Assembly (NCBI RefSeq): GCF_009847015.1
Contig: NZ_WVEM01000017.1
Location: 1 to 64,000 of the forward strand
Length of the DNA stretch: 64,000 nt
Origin: Sunxiuqinia indica
Lineage (GTDB): Bacteria; Bacteroidota; Bacteroidia; Bacteroidales; Prolixibacteraceae
Reading direction: 5' to 3'
This document shows positions 48,307-56,921 of this stretch, piece after piece. Numbering within the stretch: the first letter of the stretch is position 1; every line of letters starts with the position of its first letter. The notes under the pieces were generated by a model, which saw nothing but the letters and a program-made list of their open reading frames with translations, did no database searches and was not told the DNA's origin. The translations under genes were made by a program, and so were the position numbers.

Positions 48307-49815
48307 ATGATTCTTATGAAATTCAATTATAAAAGATACAAATCATTATTCTTCCTGTTTTTGGTATTAGGAACCTTTTCATGCCAAGACTCGGAAGAGC
48401 AGCCTCTTGGATCATTGGTGAATGATTCTTTTTTCAAAACCGAGTCGGATTTGACTGCTGCAGTTACTGCCGCATATAGACCATTGATTCAGGACCCTTG
48501 GGGTGGATATGGGTCAACCAGAATGTGGGTTCCTTTAATGGGAGCTGATGATTTAACGACTCTTCCGGGTGGAAATAAGCAGGATTTTCGCGAATTTGAC
48601 ACTTTTAATCCAACGAACATCAACCCGGCTTTGATCGGATCGGCATGGAGAAATCCATACGATATTATTTACGCTGCAAATAATGTGTTGGAAAATTATG
48701 ATAAGGTCGAAGGTAGAGAGGAATTTATCACTCAATCTGTGGCACAAGCACGTTTTTTAAGGGCGTTTGCCTATTTCTGGATAACTCGTGTTTATGGTGA
48801 CCTCCCCTTGGTTACTTCAACTGTAACTGATTTGGAAATTGAACTTTCACCTGTTTCTTCAATCTATGAATTAATTGTTGAGGATTTGCAATTTGCAAAA
48901 TCGAACCTGCCTGTTTCATGGACCGAACCGGGAAAACCAACTTCCTGGACTGCAAAATCGTATCTTTCATTGGTATATTTAACCATGGGAGGCTGGCCTT
49001 TAAAAGATGAATCAAAATATGCATTGGCAGCAGCTGAAGCAAAGGACGTGATCGATAACGGTCCATATACGTTGATGGAGAACTTTGCTGACCTTTGGAC
49101 AATGGAAAATGAAAAGAATAGTGAATTTATATGGTCTATTCAGTATACAGGAATTGCAGGTAATCCGCAGCTAACTTCCATCGTGGGTTACACAACAATG
49201 CCAAGTGAGGAAAATGGTTGGGATGATTTGTTTTTCGAATTAGGATTTTATAATCGTTTCCCTGATGGTCCGCGCAAAGATGCAACATTCCATACGCAAT
49301 TTGAAGATGCAGAGGGAAATCCAACGATTACCTTTGATCAGAGTTCTTCAAAACATCCGTATATGGCAAAGTATCGTGATGGAGCGATCAGATACTTGCC
49401 AAGTTTTATGCATCCATTTATGACAGGTCGTGATATCTGTCACTTAAGATTAGCTGAAGTGATGTTAATTTATGCTGAAGCTCAGACAATGGCCGATGGT
49501 TCTCCGAATACAGCAGCTTACAATGCTATAAACCAAATTCGGTTTCGCGCCGGGTTAGACGATTTGACTCCAGGTTTAGGAAAGATTGATTTTAGAGATG
49601 CAGTTATTGAAGAACGTGGGTGGGAACTAGCTGGAGAATATTCTCGTTGGTTTGATCTGATTCGCACAGAAAAAGTGGAAGAAATGGCAGCACTTAAAGA
49701 TCCATTGGATTTGCAACCGAAGGGAACCGTCAATAAAAGTATTTATCATGCTCCAATTCCATACAGTGAAATACTACTGAATCCGAATCTGGCTAACGGA
49801 ACGCAATATCCTTAA
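48307..49815 (+). CDS. SusD-like outer-membrane glycan-binding lipoprotein
   Basis: A 502-residue RagB/SusD protein; ATG at 48307 or three codons later. The lipobox is in LVLGTFSCQD (Cys near 26). Conserved blocks: ARFLRAFAYFWITRVYGDLPLV, RLAEVMLIYAEAQTMADGSPN, INQIRFRAGL, and VIEERGWELAGEYSRWFDLIRTEKV. It covers SusC and binds the incoming glycan. The hairpin at 49864-49894 lies 49 bp after the stop. Confidence 0.92.
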   Translation: MILMKFNYKRYKSLFFLFLVLGTFSCQDSEEQPLGSLVNDSFFKTESDLTAAVTAAYRPLIQDPWGGYGSTRMWVPLMGADDLTTLPGGNKQDFREFDTFNPTNINPALIGSAWRNPYDIIYAANNVLENYDKVEGREEFITQSVAQARFLRAFAYFWITRVYGDLPLVTSTVTDLEIELSPVSSIYELIVEDLQFAKSNLPVSWTEPGKPTSWTAKSYLSLVYLTMGGWPLKDESKYALAAAEAKDVIDNGPYTLMENFADLWTMENEKNSEFIWSIQYTGIAGNPQLTSIVGYTTMPSEENGWDDLFFELGFYNRFPDGPRKDATFHTQFEDAEGNPTITFDQSSSKHPYMAKYRDGAIRYLPSFMHPFMTGRDICHLRLAEVMLIYAEAQTMADGSPNTAAYNAINQIRFRAGLDDLTPGLGKIDFRDAVIEERGWELAGEYSRWFDLIRTEKVEEMAALKDPLDLQPKGTVNKSIYHAPIPYSEILLNPNLANGTQYP

Positions 49816-49863
49816 ATATAAAAAAGAAACTTTAGTAGTAGGGTTTCTATTGTTATTTGTAAG

Positions 49864-49894
49864 AAGCTGATCCCATATTAGTTGGGATCAGCTT
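49864..49894 (+). terminator. Strong hairpin after susD
   Basis: A perfect 12-bp stem, AAGCTGATCCCA/TGGGATCAGCTT, with a seven-base loop. No T-run follows directly, so it may protect the susCD mRNA or partly terminate before the enzyme genes. Confidence 0.65.
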
Positions 49895-50048
49895 ACTCAA
49901 ATTAATAAAAATAACCTGTCCCATTTTTTAAAACAGATACTCTTATTAAAAAACAACTTTTGAGAGATTAGGAGTCTAAAGATTATAGAATAGAATCTTG
50001 ACTTCCAAATGCCCGATTAATGGAGTAACAATACATAAATTCAGATCA

Positions 50049-51221
50049 ATGAAATTCAGACTATTTATTATATTCCTACTGTTTAGTAGTGTGTTGTCAG
50101 CGCAAGATCTTGGGAGTGAGCTTATGGGGATTGCGAAAATAAGAGATGGTATAAAGAGTAAACGAGTGAGTAGCTATGATATTTCAGGCAAAAACGATGA
50201 CCGTCTGACAAATATTGAAGATGGGAAGAAGGCTACATTATTTGATGTAAAAGGATCAGGCGTTATTAATCATATCTGGATTACTATCGCACCACTAAAT
50301 CCTGACATTACCCGAAATGATATAATCCTTCGCATGTATTGGGACGGAAATGAGTACCCAAGCGTTGAGTCACCTATCGGCCCGTTTTTTGGTCAGGGAT
50401 GGAATGAAAGCTACAACTTTTCTACTTTACCTTTAGCCGCTGCTGCCCGAGATGGAAATGCATTGGTGAGTTATTTTGCAATGCCCTTTGAAAAAGGTGC
50501 CAGGATTGAAATTGAGAACCAAAGTGGCAAGACCATACATGCTTTTTACTATTACATAGATTATCAGGAATACGGTAAACTACCTGAAGGATTAGGCCGG
50601 TTTCATGCATGGTACAACAAAAAGTTAACACTTGCTCCTGATAATGGTGAAAGTGAGTGGAATTATCCTCGGGAATATGGTGTAAACGATTGTGAAGATG
50701 AAAATTATTTAATTGCCGATATCCAAGGAAAAGGACAGTTTGTTGGAGTCAATTACTACGTAATCAATCCTTCTCCAATGTGGTATGGTGAGGGCGATGA
50801 CATGTTTTATATCGATGGTGATAAAAAACCAACATTACACGGAACTGGGACTGAGGATTATTTTAATACCTCATGGAGTCCCAATGAAAAGTATAGTCAT
50901 CCCTATTTTGGGGCGGCCAGAGTAAATGAAAAAGTTGGATGGTTAGGCCGAACTCATGTTTACCGCTTTCATATCGCTGATCCTGTTTATTTTGAAAAAT
51001 CGTTGAAATTTAGCATTGAACATGGACATGCAAATGGGCTAACTCTTGATTTGGCGAGTGTTGCATACTGGTATCAGGAAAAAGCTTCATCAATACCACA
51101 AGCAGTATCCAAAGAAGATAGACAGCCACTGCCGGAAATAGGAGTGAACGAAATTTTCAGGTGGAGGCAAGAATGGCGAAAGAACAAAGGGAATATGAAA
51201 GACCTGTGGGGAAACGAATGA
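50049..51221 (+). CDS. DUF2961/GH172-like enzyme
   Basis: A 390-residue secreted protein from ATG 50049, which starts directly with a signal peptide (MKFRLFIIFLLFSSVLSAQ). The rest matches DUF2961, now GH172: a DVKGSGVINHIWITI strand, RMYWDGNEYPSVESPIGPFFGQGW, FAMPFEKGARIEIENQS, and HGTGTEDYFNTSWSP. Characterised members cleave or form alpha-D-fructofuranosyl and D-arabinofuranosyl links. Two beta-jelly-roll halves are expected. The DUF2961 assignment is firm; the substrate here is unknown. It starts the enzyme block of the PUL. Confidence 0.8.
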   Translation: MKFRLFIIFLLFSSVLSAQDLGSELMGIAKIRDGIKSKRVSSYDISGKNDDRLTNIEDGKKATLFDVKGSGVINHIWITIAPLNPDITRNDIILRMYWDGNEYPSVESPIGPFFGQGWNESYNFSTLPLAAAARDGNALVSYFAMPFEKGARIEIENQSGKTIHAFYYYIDYQEYGKLPEGLGRFHAWYNKKLTLAPDNGESEWNYPREYGVNDCEDENYLIADIQGKGQFVGVNYYVINPSPMWYGEGDDMFYIDGDKKPTLHGTGTEDYFNTSWSPNEKYSHPYFGAARVNEKVGWLGRTHVYRFHIADPVYFEKSLKFSIEHGHANGLTLDLASVAYWYQEKASSIPQAVSKEDRQPLPEIGVNEIFRWRQEWRKNKGNMKDLWGNE

Positions 51222-51347
51222 ATAAATAAGAGTAAAAAATACTCTAAAAATTGATTTAATGTGTCCCGATTTTAAATTTTGACTCTCTTAATTGGTAAAA
51301 GGTCGAAAGTTTACGCATTAATTTCTTGTTTTTGGGTGGGTAATCTT

Positions 51348-53279
51348 ATGAAAATATTTCTAAACGAGGTTTTTTTTTTATTGCCGGTCGTCTGGTTGTT
51401 CGTTTCTTGTTCAAGTCCTGGTTCATTAACCCAGGACAGAATTCATTATAGTGAGGTGTTTCACAATGAAAGACATTATCGGATATACCTGCCAGCTAAT
51501 TACTATAAATCAAATCGCGAGTATTCGGTAATCTACTTCTTCCACGGGTGGGGAGGTCGTCATTTTGAAGATCCAAGTGCCCATTTGGATTATGAGAACA
51601 TAGAGAAACTAGTTGATAAGTATCAGTTAATCATGGTAATGTGGGATGGTAAAATGGATGATGAAGAAAAGCGCCCTTATAATATTGGCGACCACCATGA
51701 TGTGAAATATGATATCCAAATGTCAGATTACTTTCCCGAGCTTGTTCAGCATATCGATTCCAACTACAGAACAGTTAAAAATCGAAACAATAGGGGGATC
51801 ATTGGCTTTAGCATGGGCGGATTTATGTCTTTCTATATTGCCGGCAAGTATCCTGAAATGGTTTCAGCGGCTGTAAATATTGTTGGCAGCCCGGGCTTTT
51901 TTGTTGGGCTTCCCGAAAATCATACGCACTATCCCGTAAAATACACGTTCGACAATTTGGCTGATGTGGGGTTACTTTTTATAAATCGGACTAATTGTCC
52001 AATGGTGGGTTTGAATGACGCGGTTCACAATGGGGCTTTGTGGGAGAATCTAGGAAATTATGAGTACCGAAAGTTGGAAGGCGATCATCAGGTTGATATT
52101 CCCGGCGAAACCAAAGTGTTCGAATCTACCATTAATTTTGTCGTTGAGCAGTTTAAAAATCCCCCGGCTCTGAATGACCGATGGACGCACTATGATTTAT
52201 CAAAGGACTTTGATACCTGGGATTATTCAGTGAAAAGTAATAAATCAGAGCCAGGCTTTATTGTCCTGGAAAATGTTGATCAGGATGGTTTTGGTCTTTA
52301 TTCAAAACAGTGGTTACCTAAAGGCCCTCCAATTAAAGATATACAAATCAGCCTTACAACAACACCAAAATATGTTCCGGATTCACTTTATAAAGTACAA
52401 ATTGTCTATCCGAAAGAAGATAAAACCGAAATCAGGAATATACGAACTAACCAAGCCGGAAGTTTGCAGTTTGATTTGTCTGGAAACGGTTGCGAGGTGG
52501 GAATTTTAACAAAAGACAACAGACCAGACCTTGTAGTTTCGGATTATCATTTTTCTGATGGCAAACATTTTCTGATACCCGGTGAAAAGCAACAGTTATT
52601 CGTTGAATTATTGAACAGAAAAGGGGATAGTCTTCCTTTTGGTGAGATTAAAGTTGAAGTTTCATGTTCTGATTCGTCTGTATTAATCAGTCAGCCTTCT
52701 GTAACATTTTCTGTTTGCAATGGTGAAAAGCTTCAACGGATTCCACCCTTTGAAATACAGTGCAATAAAATACCACCCACTGACGGATCACCAGCTTGGG
52801 TGAAGTTAAATCTAACGATTCATAACGATAGCCTTAAGTTTGAAGATGATATCGTCGTACCGGTTTGGTTTGACGTTGCTCCATTTGAGAATATTAAGGT
52901 TGATGATGGCATTCCTGTCTCGTTCACAAACCTGCAAAGTGATTATTTAAAAAACAAAGTTGATTCTGCATACGGTATCGGAAATGGAGATGGAGTTGTT
53001 AACCCATCAGAGCGTATTCTGCTTTATAAAGATAGTTGTCGCTTGCGTTTATTTTCTGAAGATCCATACCTGGTAGCCGAAGATGAGACATTGGTGGATG
53101 AGATGCTTCCGGGTATTTGGCCGGATGGTTTCACTTTTAGCTCGGTGGTTCGCATTGCTGATGACTGTCCGGATGGTCATGAAATTGAATTTTTAGGGCA
53201 TTACGAAACAAAAACCCACATGCCGATGTACAGGTCGGTTCATTGGGGTAAAATAAAAGTACAGGTCAAGAAAAATTAA
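51348..53279 (+). CDS. Secreted esterase with C-terminal beta domains
   Basis: A 643-residue lipoprotein from ATG 51348 (MKIFLNEVFFLLPVVWLFVSCSS, lipobox at about Cys21). Residues about 30-280 form an alpha/beta-hydrolase of the esterase D/feruloyl-esterase type: YSVIYFFHGWGG for the oxyanion region, GFSMGG with the nucleophile Ser, and a late EGDHQ histidine. Residues about 290-643 are beta-rich domains, probably carbohydrate-contacting. De-esterification of an acylated glycan is the likely job. The family of the C-terminal part is not recognised. Confidence 0.75.
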   Translation: MKIFLNEVFFLLPVVWLFVSCSSPGSLTQDRIHYSEVFHNERHYRIYLPANYYKSNREYSVIYFFHGWGGRHFEDPSAHLDYENIEKLVDKYQLIMVMWDGKMDDEEKRPYNIGDHHDVKYDIQMSDYFPELVQHIDSNYRTVKNRNNRGIIGFSMGGFMSFYIAGKYPEMVSAAVNIVGSPGFFVGLPENHTHYPVKYTFDNLADVGLLFINRTNCPMVGLNDAVHNGALWENLGNYEYRKLEGDHQVDIPGETKVFESTINFVVEQFKNPPALNDRWTHYDLSKDFDTWDYSVKSNKSEPGFIVLENVDQDGFGLYSKQWLPKGPPIKDIQISLTTTPKYVPDSLYKVQIVYPKEDKTEIRNIRTNQAGSLQFDLSGNGCEVGILTKDNRPDLVVSDYHFSDGKHFLIPGEKQQLFVELLNRKGDSLPFGEIKVEVSCSDSSVLISQPSVTFSVCNGEKLQRIPPFEIQCNKIPPTDGSPAWVKLNLTIHNDSLKFEDDIVVPVWFDVAPFENIKVDDGIPVSFTNLQSDYLKNKVDSAYGIGNGDGVVNPSERILLYKDSCRLRLFSEDPYLVAEDETLVDEMLPGIWPDGFTFSSVVRIADDCPDGHEIEFLGHYETKTHMPMYRSVHWGKIKVQVKKN

Positions 53280-53312
53280 GAAACGAACAGACCCTATAAA
53301 ACTAAAAAACTT

Positions 53313-55517
53313 ATGATAAAGCTTAAACTATCAATTTTATTAATACTGATATGTTCATCCATCGGCTCTTTCTCAATGGTTGATGAAAAAACAAGCTGGA
53401 AACACGCATCCGGGAATTTCAATTTTCAGTGGGATCTAGAAAATGACCAGGCAAAAACTGTTTTGCAGACAACCGGACAACAAATTTGGAGTGGCAGCGT
53501 GTTGCCTGCGTTTTTGATCGAAGATGAACAGAAAAATAGGCAGTACATTAAAGCCGAAGTCAGCGAAAATGGAATTTCAACTGAGAATGACCAAACAATT
53601 TTAGCATTGAATTTTGGTGAGTTTGCCACCGGAGAAATGATTGTGAGCAAGCAAGATTGGGGTGTCGGTATTGAAAAGCTTTCTTTAAAATGGACCAATA
53701 GCATCCCCAATATCATCGATTTGTATTTTGGTACTTCCATGGTTTCTGAGGAAGGAAAAGCTTTTCTGGACGCCGATGAAATAGGCTTCCGAGGCGACTG
53801 GAGTGCTGCCGGATTCTGTGTGCCAGGAGCTAAAGAAGGAACGGCTCAAAGTTACTTCCGGATGTGGGACTTTGGTCAAACCACGATTGCTTTGGGAAAT
53901 TATGGGCCATCAATGGGAACGCTTTATGGAGCAGCTTTCCCAAGACCTGTTTTAGGCTTTGCCATGGGAAATGACAACGGTTGGACTGCTTTTGGTGCCG
54001 GATCAATCCCTAATGCAGCTATGTTGCTTCAACTTAGAAATATACATGGTTATGTCAAATATGTTTACAGGGAAGATTTATGGGGAGCCGGAGAACAGGA
54101 AAGAGTATGGGAGCAACCGTTGCGCATCACTTTTGGCGAAAACTCCTGGTTGGCTTTTCGCGATTATTTTAATTCATTTCCACCGAAAGAGCCAATCTCA
54201 GAAGTTCATTCAAAATCGATCTGGAACACATGGGGAAATTGGAAAAACAAAGAATATCCTATTCGTCCGATGGTTGATTTTGCTAAAAAAGTTGGAGCCG
54301 AACTTTTCATAGTTGATGATCCATGGGAGGAATCACAAGGTTTGGGCAGGCCAAGTTTTGAGCGGTTCCCAAATTTCTATGAGGATTTTCAGTATGTCGA
54401 TGACAATCAGATGCATCGGGGTGTGTGGGAGACTTTAGGCTGGATTACTGATACGGCAAAAGCCGGATTGACTTCAGCAGATTTGATCGTCAATAAAGAT
54501 GGAATACCTTGTAAATCCAGCTGGAGTTTTGATCCTTTTGGTGACGGGTTTTACTGCATTGATGTTAGTTCAGAGCGTTCTCGTAAGTTTCTTCGGGAAC
54601 GTACTATTTGGACAATGGAAAATGTAAAACCCAAAATAATCAAATTGGATTTTGGGTACGGAATGCCGTCACCGAATATGGGGGTTCCCAGAAATCCGGC
54701 GATTAGGGGCGAAAGATATAGTTTCGAGCTGTTTAAACTAATCGTTAATGCAGCTAAAAGCGTCGATCCCGATGTGACAATCATGTATTATGGCATCAAT
54801 CCGCTTTTCCTTTCGGTGGTCGAAATGGTTTCCTTGGATGATCAAGGGGATTTATGGCATGCGGTAAAAGAGGGGCATGATCAATGGAGTATCTGGGCTT
54901 CACTGCTTTCGAATAAGCAAGTAGTTGTTAGCGGGTCGTCCGGGTATGATTGGCACAAAGATGATAATGTGATTCTAAACTCAATTATTTTGGGTATTCC
55001 CGGGGCAGTTTTGGGTACGCACTTAGATGACGGAAGTTCAGTTCCTAAAAAATATTTGAATCGTAGATTGGCAGTTTACACCTGGTATAGAAAGAATGTT
55101 CAATGGGAGCCAGTATGGTTGAATAGCCATGTAGGAGATTTAACAAATCCACCCGAAATAAAATGTTGGGGACGAGAAGATTTAATAGAAGAGGAGAAAG
55201 TGCTTACAACATTGATTTTGAATGGCTCCAAAGACGAAAGTATTGAAACTCTTAAATCTATTGAATGGCAGGGACGCTGGGCTGTTATTTCTCAAACAGA
55301 TGAAAGCATCTTTAACTCATCAAAACTTGCTGTTGTACCTTTTGATGCAGGTAGTTTTTCTATTCAACTTTCCCGTAAACCATCGTCTGTACAAAAATTA
55401 AGCGTTGATGGAATTGAACCCTGTTCGGATTGGAAATGGGAAAATGGATCAATCATTTTTGAGGTAGACGACACACAGCTAGCTGAAACAGCTGGATTTA
55501 TCATTCAAACCAATTAA
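53313..55517 (+). CDS. Glycoside hydrolase, GH36/alpha-galactosidase-like
   Basis: A 734-residue secreted protein with a signal peptide (residues 1-21). A beta-sandwich occupies about 30-290; a TIM barrel of GH-D clan type about 295-600, with SIWNTWGNW, LFIVDDPWEE, IIKLDFGYGMP (candidate nucleophile Asp), TIMYYGINPLFLSVVEMVSLDDQGD; and a C-terminal beta domain. Related enzymes act on alpha-galactosides or similar sugars, but the pairing of motifs differs from textbook GH36, so the substrate is open. It follows the esterase by 33 bp and is 8 bp from the next gene. Confidence 0.7.
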   Translation: MIKLKLSILLILICSSIGSFSMVDEKTSWKHASGNFNFQWDLENDQAKTVLQTTGQQIWSGSVLPAFLIEDEQKNRQYIKAEVSENGISTENDQTILALNFGEFATGEMIVSKQDWGVGIEKLSLKWTNSIPNIIDLYFGTSMVSEEGKAFLDADEIGFRGDWSAAGFCVPGAKEGTAQSYFRMWDFGQTTIALGNYGPSMGTLYGAAFPRPVLGFAMGNDNGWTAFGAGSIPNAAMLLQLRNIHGYVKYVYREDLWGAGEQERVWEQPLRITFGENSWLAFRDYFNSFPPKEPISEVHSKSIWNTWGNWKNKEYPIRPMVDFAKKVGAELFIVDDPWEESQGLGRPSFERFPNFYEDFQYVDDNQMHRGVWETLGWITDTAKAGLTSADLIVNKDGIPCKSSWSFDPFGDGFYCIDVSSERSRKFLRERTIWTMENVKPKIIKLDFGYGMPSPNMGVPRNPAIRGERYSFELFKLIVNAAKSVDPDVTIMYYGINPLFLSVVEMVSLDDQGDLWHAVKEGHDQWSIWASLLSNKQVVVSGSSGYDWHKDDNVILNSIILGIPGAVLGTHLDDGSSVPKKYLNRRLAVYTWYRKNVQWEPVWLNSHVGDLTNPPEIKCWGREDLIEEEKVLTTLILNGSKDESIETLKSIEWQGRWAVISQTDESIFNSSKLAVVPFDAGSFSIQLSRKPSSVQKLSVDGIEPCSDWKWENGSIIFEVDDTQLAETAGFIIQTN

Positions 55518-55525
55518 TACTAAAC

Positions 55526-56866
55526 ATGAGAATTTCGATGAATTTTAAGACTGCTGCTTCCCTTTTTATCATCCTTGTGATGGGACTGATAATGGGATGT
55601 CAATCAAATGTGACTGAAACAAAGAAGGAATTTGACAAACTTGTTGTTGACCAAATATGGTCAGGTTGTGCCGCAAATTATGATATTTTAACGGTTCCAC
55701 CACATCAATTTATTGCCTATTACGACAGCGCTAAGTATATGACAGTTGCCCAACGTAAGTTGGGAGAAAATACCTGGATAAAAAAGAGGTTGGATACTCA
55801 AGTCGAGTGGGATGCGCACAATTACATCACCATGGTGCTGGATGAGGAAGGCTGTTTGCACGTTTCAGGGAACATGCATGTGGTACCACTCATTTATTTT
55901 CAAGCTGAAAAACCGTATGACGTAACCAGTTTGGTTAAAAAAGAAAGTTTAATTGGAAACGAAGAACATGCAGTAACATACCCACGGTTTTTCAAAGATC
56001 ATAATGGCGATTTAATTTTCAATTATCGGACCGGGAGCAGTGGAAAAGGAAGCCAGATTTATAACCGGTACCAAGCTGAAAGTAAAAAGTGGAGCCGATT
56101 AGTTGAGGAGCCACTCATTAATGGAGAAGGTAAAACAAATGCATACATAGAAGGACCACAGTTGGGGCCTGATGGATATTTTCATATGCTTTGGGTTTGG
56201 CGGGAGAATCCGGATGCCAACACGAACACCAATTTAAGTTATGCGAGGAGTAAAGATCTGATTCACTGGGAAAAAAGTGACGGCTCTACACAGGCGATTC
56301 CAATTACGCTGGCTAATTGTGATATTGTTGATCCCGTGCCAGCTCAAAATGGGATGTTGAATGGCAATATCAGAATTGGTTTTGACTCCCAAAATCGGGT
56401 GATTGCTTCCTATCACAAATATGATGAGAACGGAAACATTCAAATTTACAACGCAAGAAGTGAAAACGGGAAATGGAAAATTTACCAGGCGACTGATTGG
56501 GACTGGCGTTGGGATTTTGGCGGCTGGGGTTCCATCATTGCACGTGTTGGCTTGTCGAAGGTTAAACTTGAAGGAGATCAGCTTACTCAAAAATACTACG
56601 TGGATACTGTTGGACAACAGAGATTTGTGATTGATGAAGCCAATTTGAAAGTGATCAAGCAAATTGAATTCAAACAAAACTACCCGGACAGTTTAACCAA
56701 TTTGAGGTGGGATAGTGATTTGGCTACCGTGAATATTCTTGAAGACACTTCAGATGAATATGGCACTTATATACTTCGTTGGGAAACCTTAAGGAGAAAT
56801 GGTGATAAAGGATGGGATTTTATTCCTGAATCGCAGCCGCTTGAGTTGTATCATTTCGAAAATTAA
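55526..56866 (+). CDS. BNR_4 beta-propeller protein, possible polysaccharide lyase
   Basis: A 446-residue lipoprotein; start at 55526 or at MNFKTAAS four codons later, lipobox in GLIMGCQS. It is a seven-bladed propeller of the BNR_4 family: WDAHNYITMVLDEEGCLHVSGNMHVVPLIYF, TYPRFFKDHNGDLIFNYRTGSSGKG, GPQLGPDGYFHMLWVWREN. Ulvan lyases of PL24/PL25-type propellers share this fold and the histidine pair (DAHN and GNMH), so lyase activity on a uronate-containing glycan is possible but not shown. It is transcribed with the GH36-like gene. Confidence 0.7.
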   Translation: MRISMNFKTAASLFIILVMGLIMGCQSNVTETKKEFDKLVVDQIWSGCAANYDILTVPPHQFIAYYDSAKYMTVAQRKLGENTWIKKRLDTQVEWDAHNYITMVLDEEGCLHVSGNMHVVPLIYFQAEKPYDVTSLVKKESLIGNEEHAVTYPRFFKDHNGDLIFNYRTGSSGKGSQIYNRYQAESKKWSRLVEEPLINGEGKTNAYIEGPQLGPDGYFHMLWVWRENPDANTNTNLSYARSKDLIHWEKSDGSTQAIPITLANCDIVDPVPAQNGMLNGNIRIGFDSQNRVIASYHKYDENGNIQIYNARSENGKWKIYQATDWDWRWDFGGWGSIIARVGLSKVKLEGDQLTQKYYVDTVGQQRFVIDEANLKVIKQIEFKQNYPDSLTNLRWDSDLATVNILEDTSDEYGTYILRWETLRRNGDKGWDFIPESQPLELYHFEN

Positions 56867-56921
56867 ATCAAACCTCAATAAAAAGATTAAAGTAAGGCAA
56901 AAACAATAACGTATATAAAAG

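Noticed and set aside
55526-56866. Sialidase
   Set aside because: The BNR-type propeller lacks clear Asp-box repeats with the sialidase arginine triad; the BNR_4 pattern fits better.
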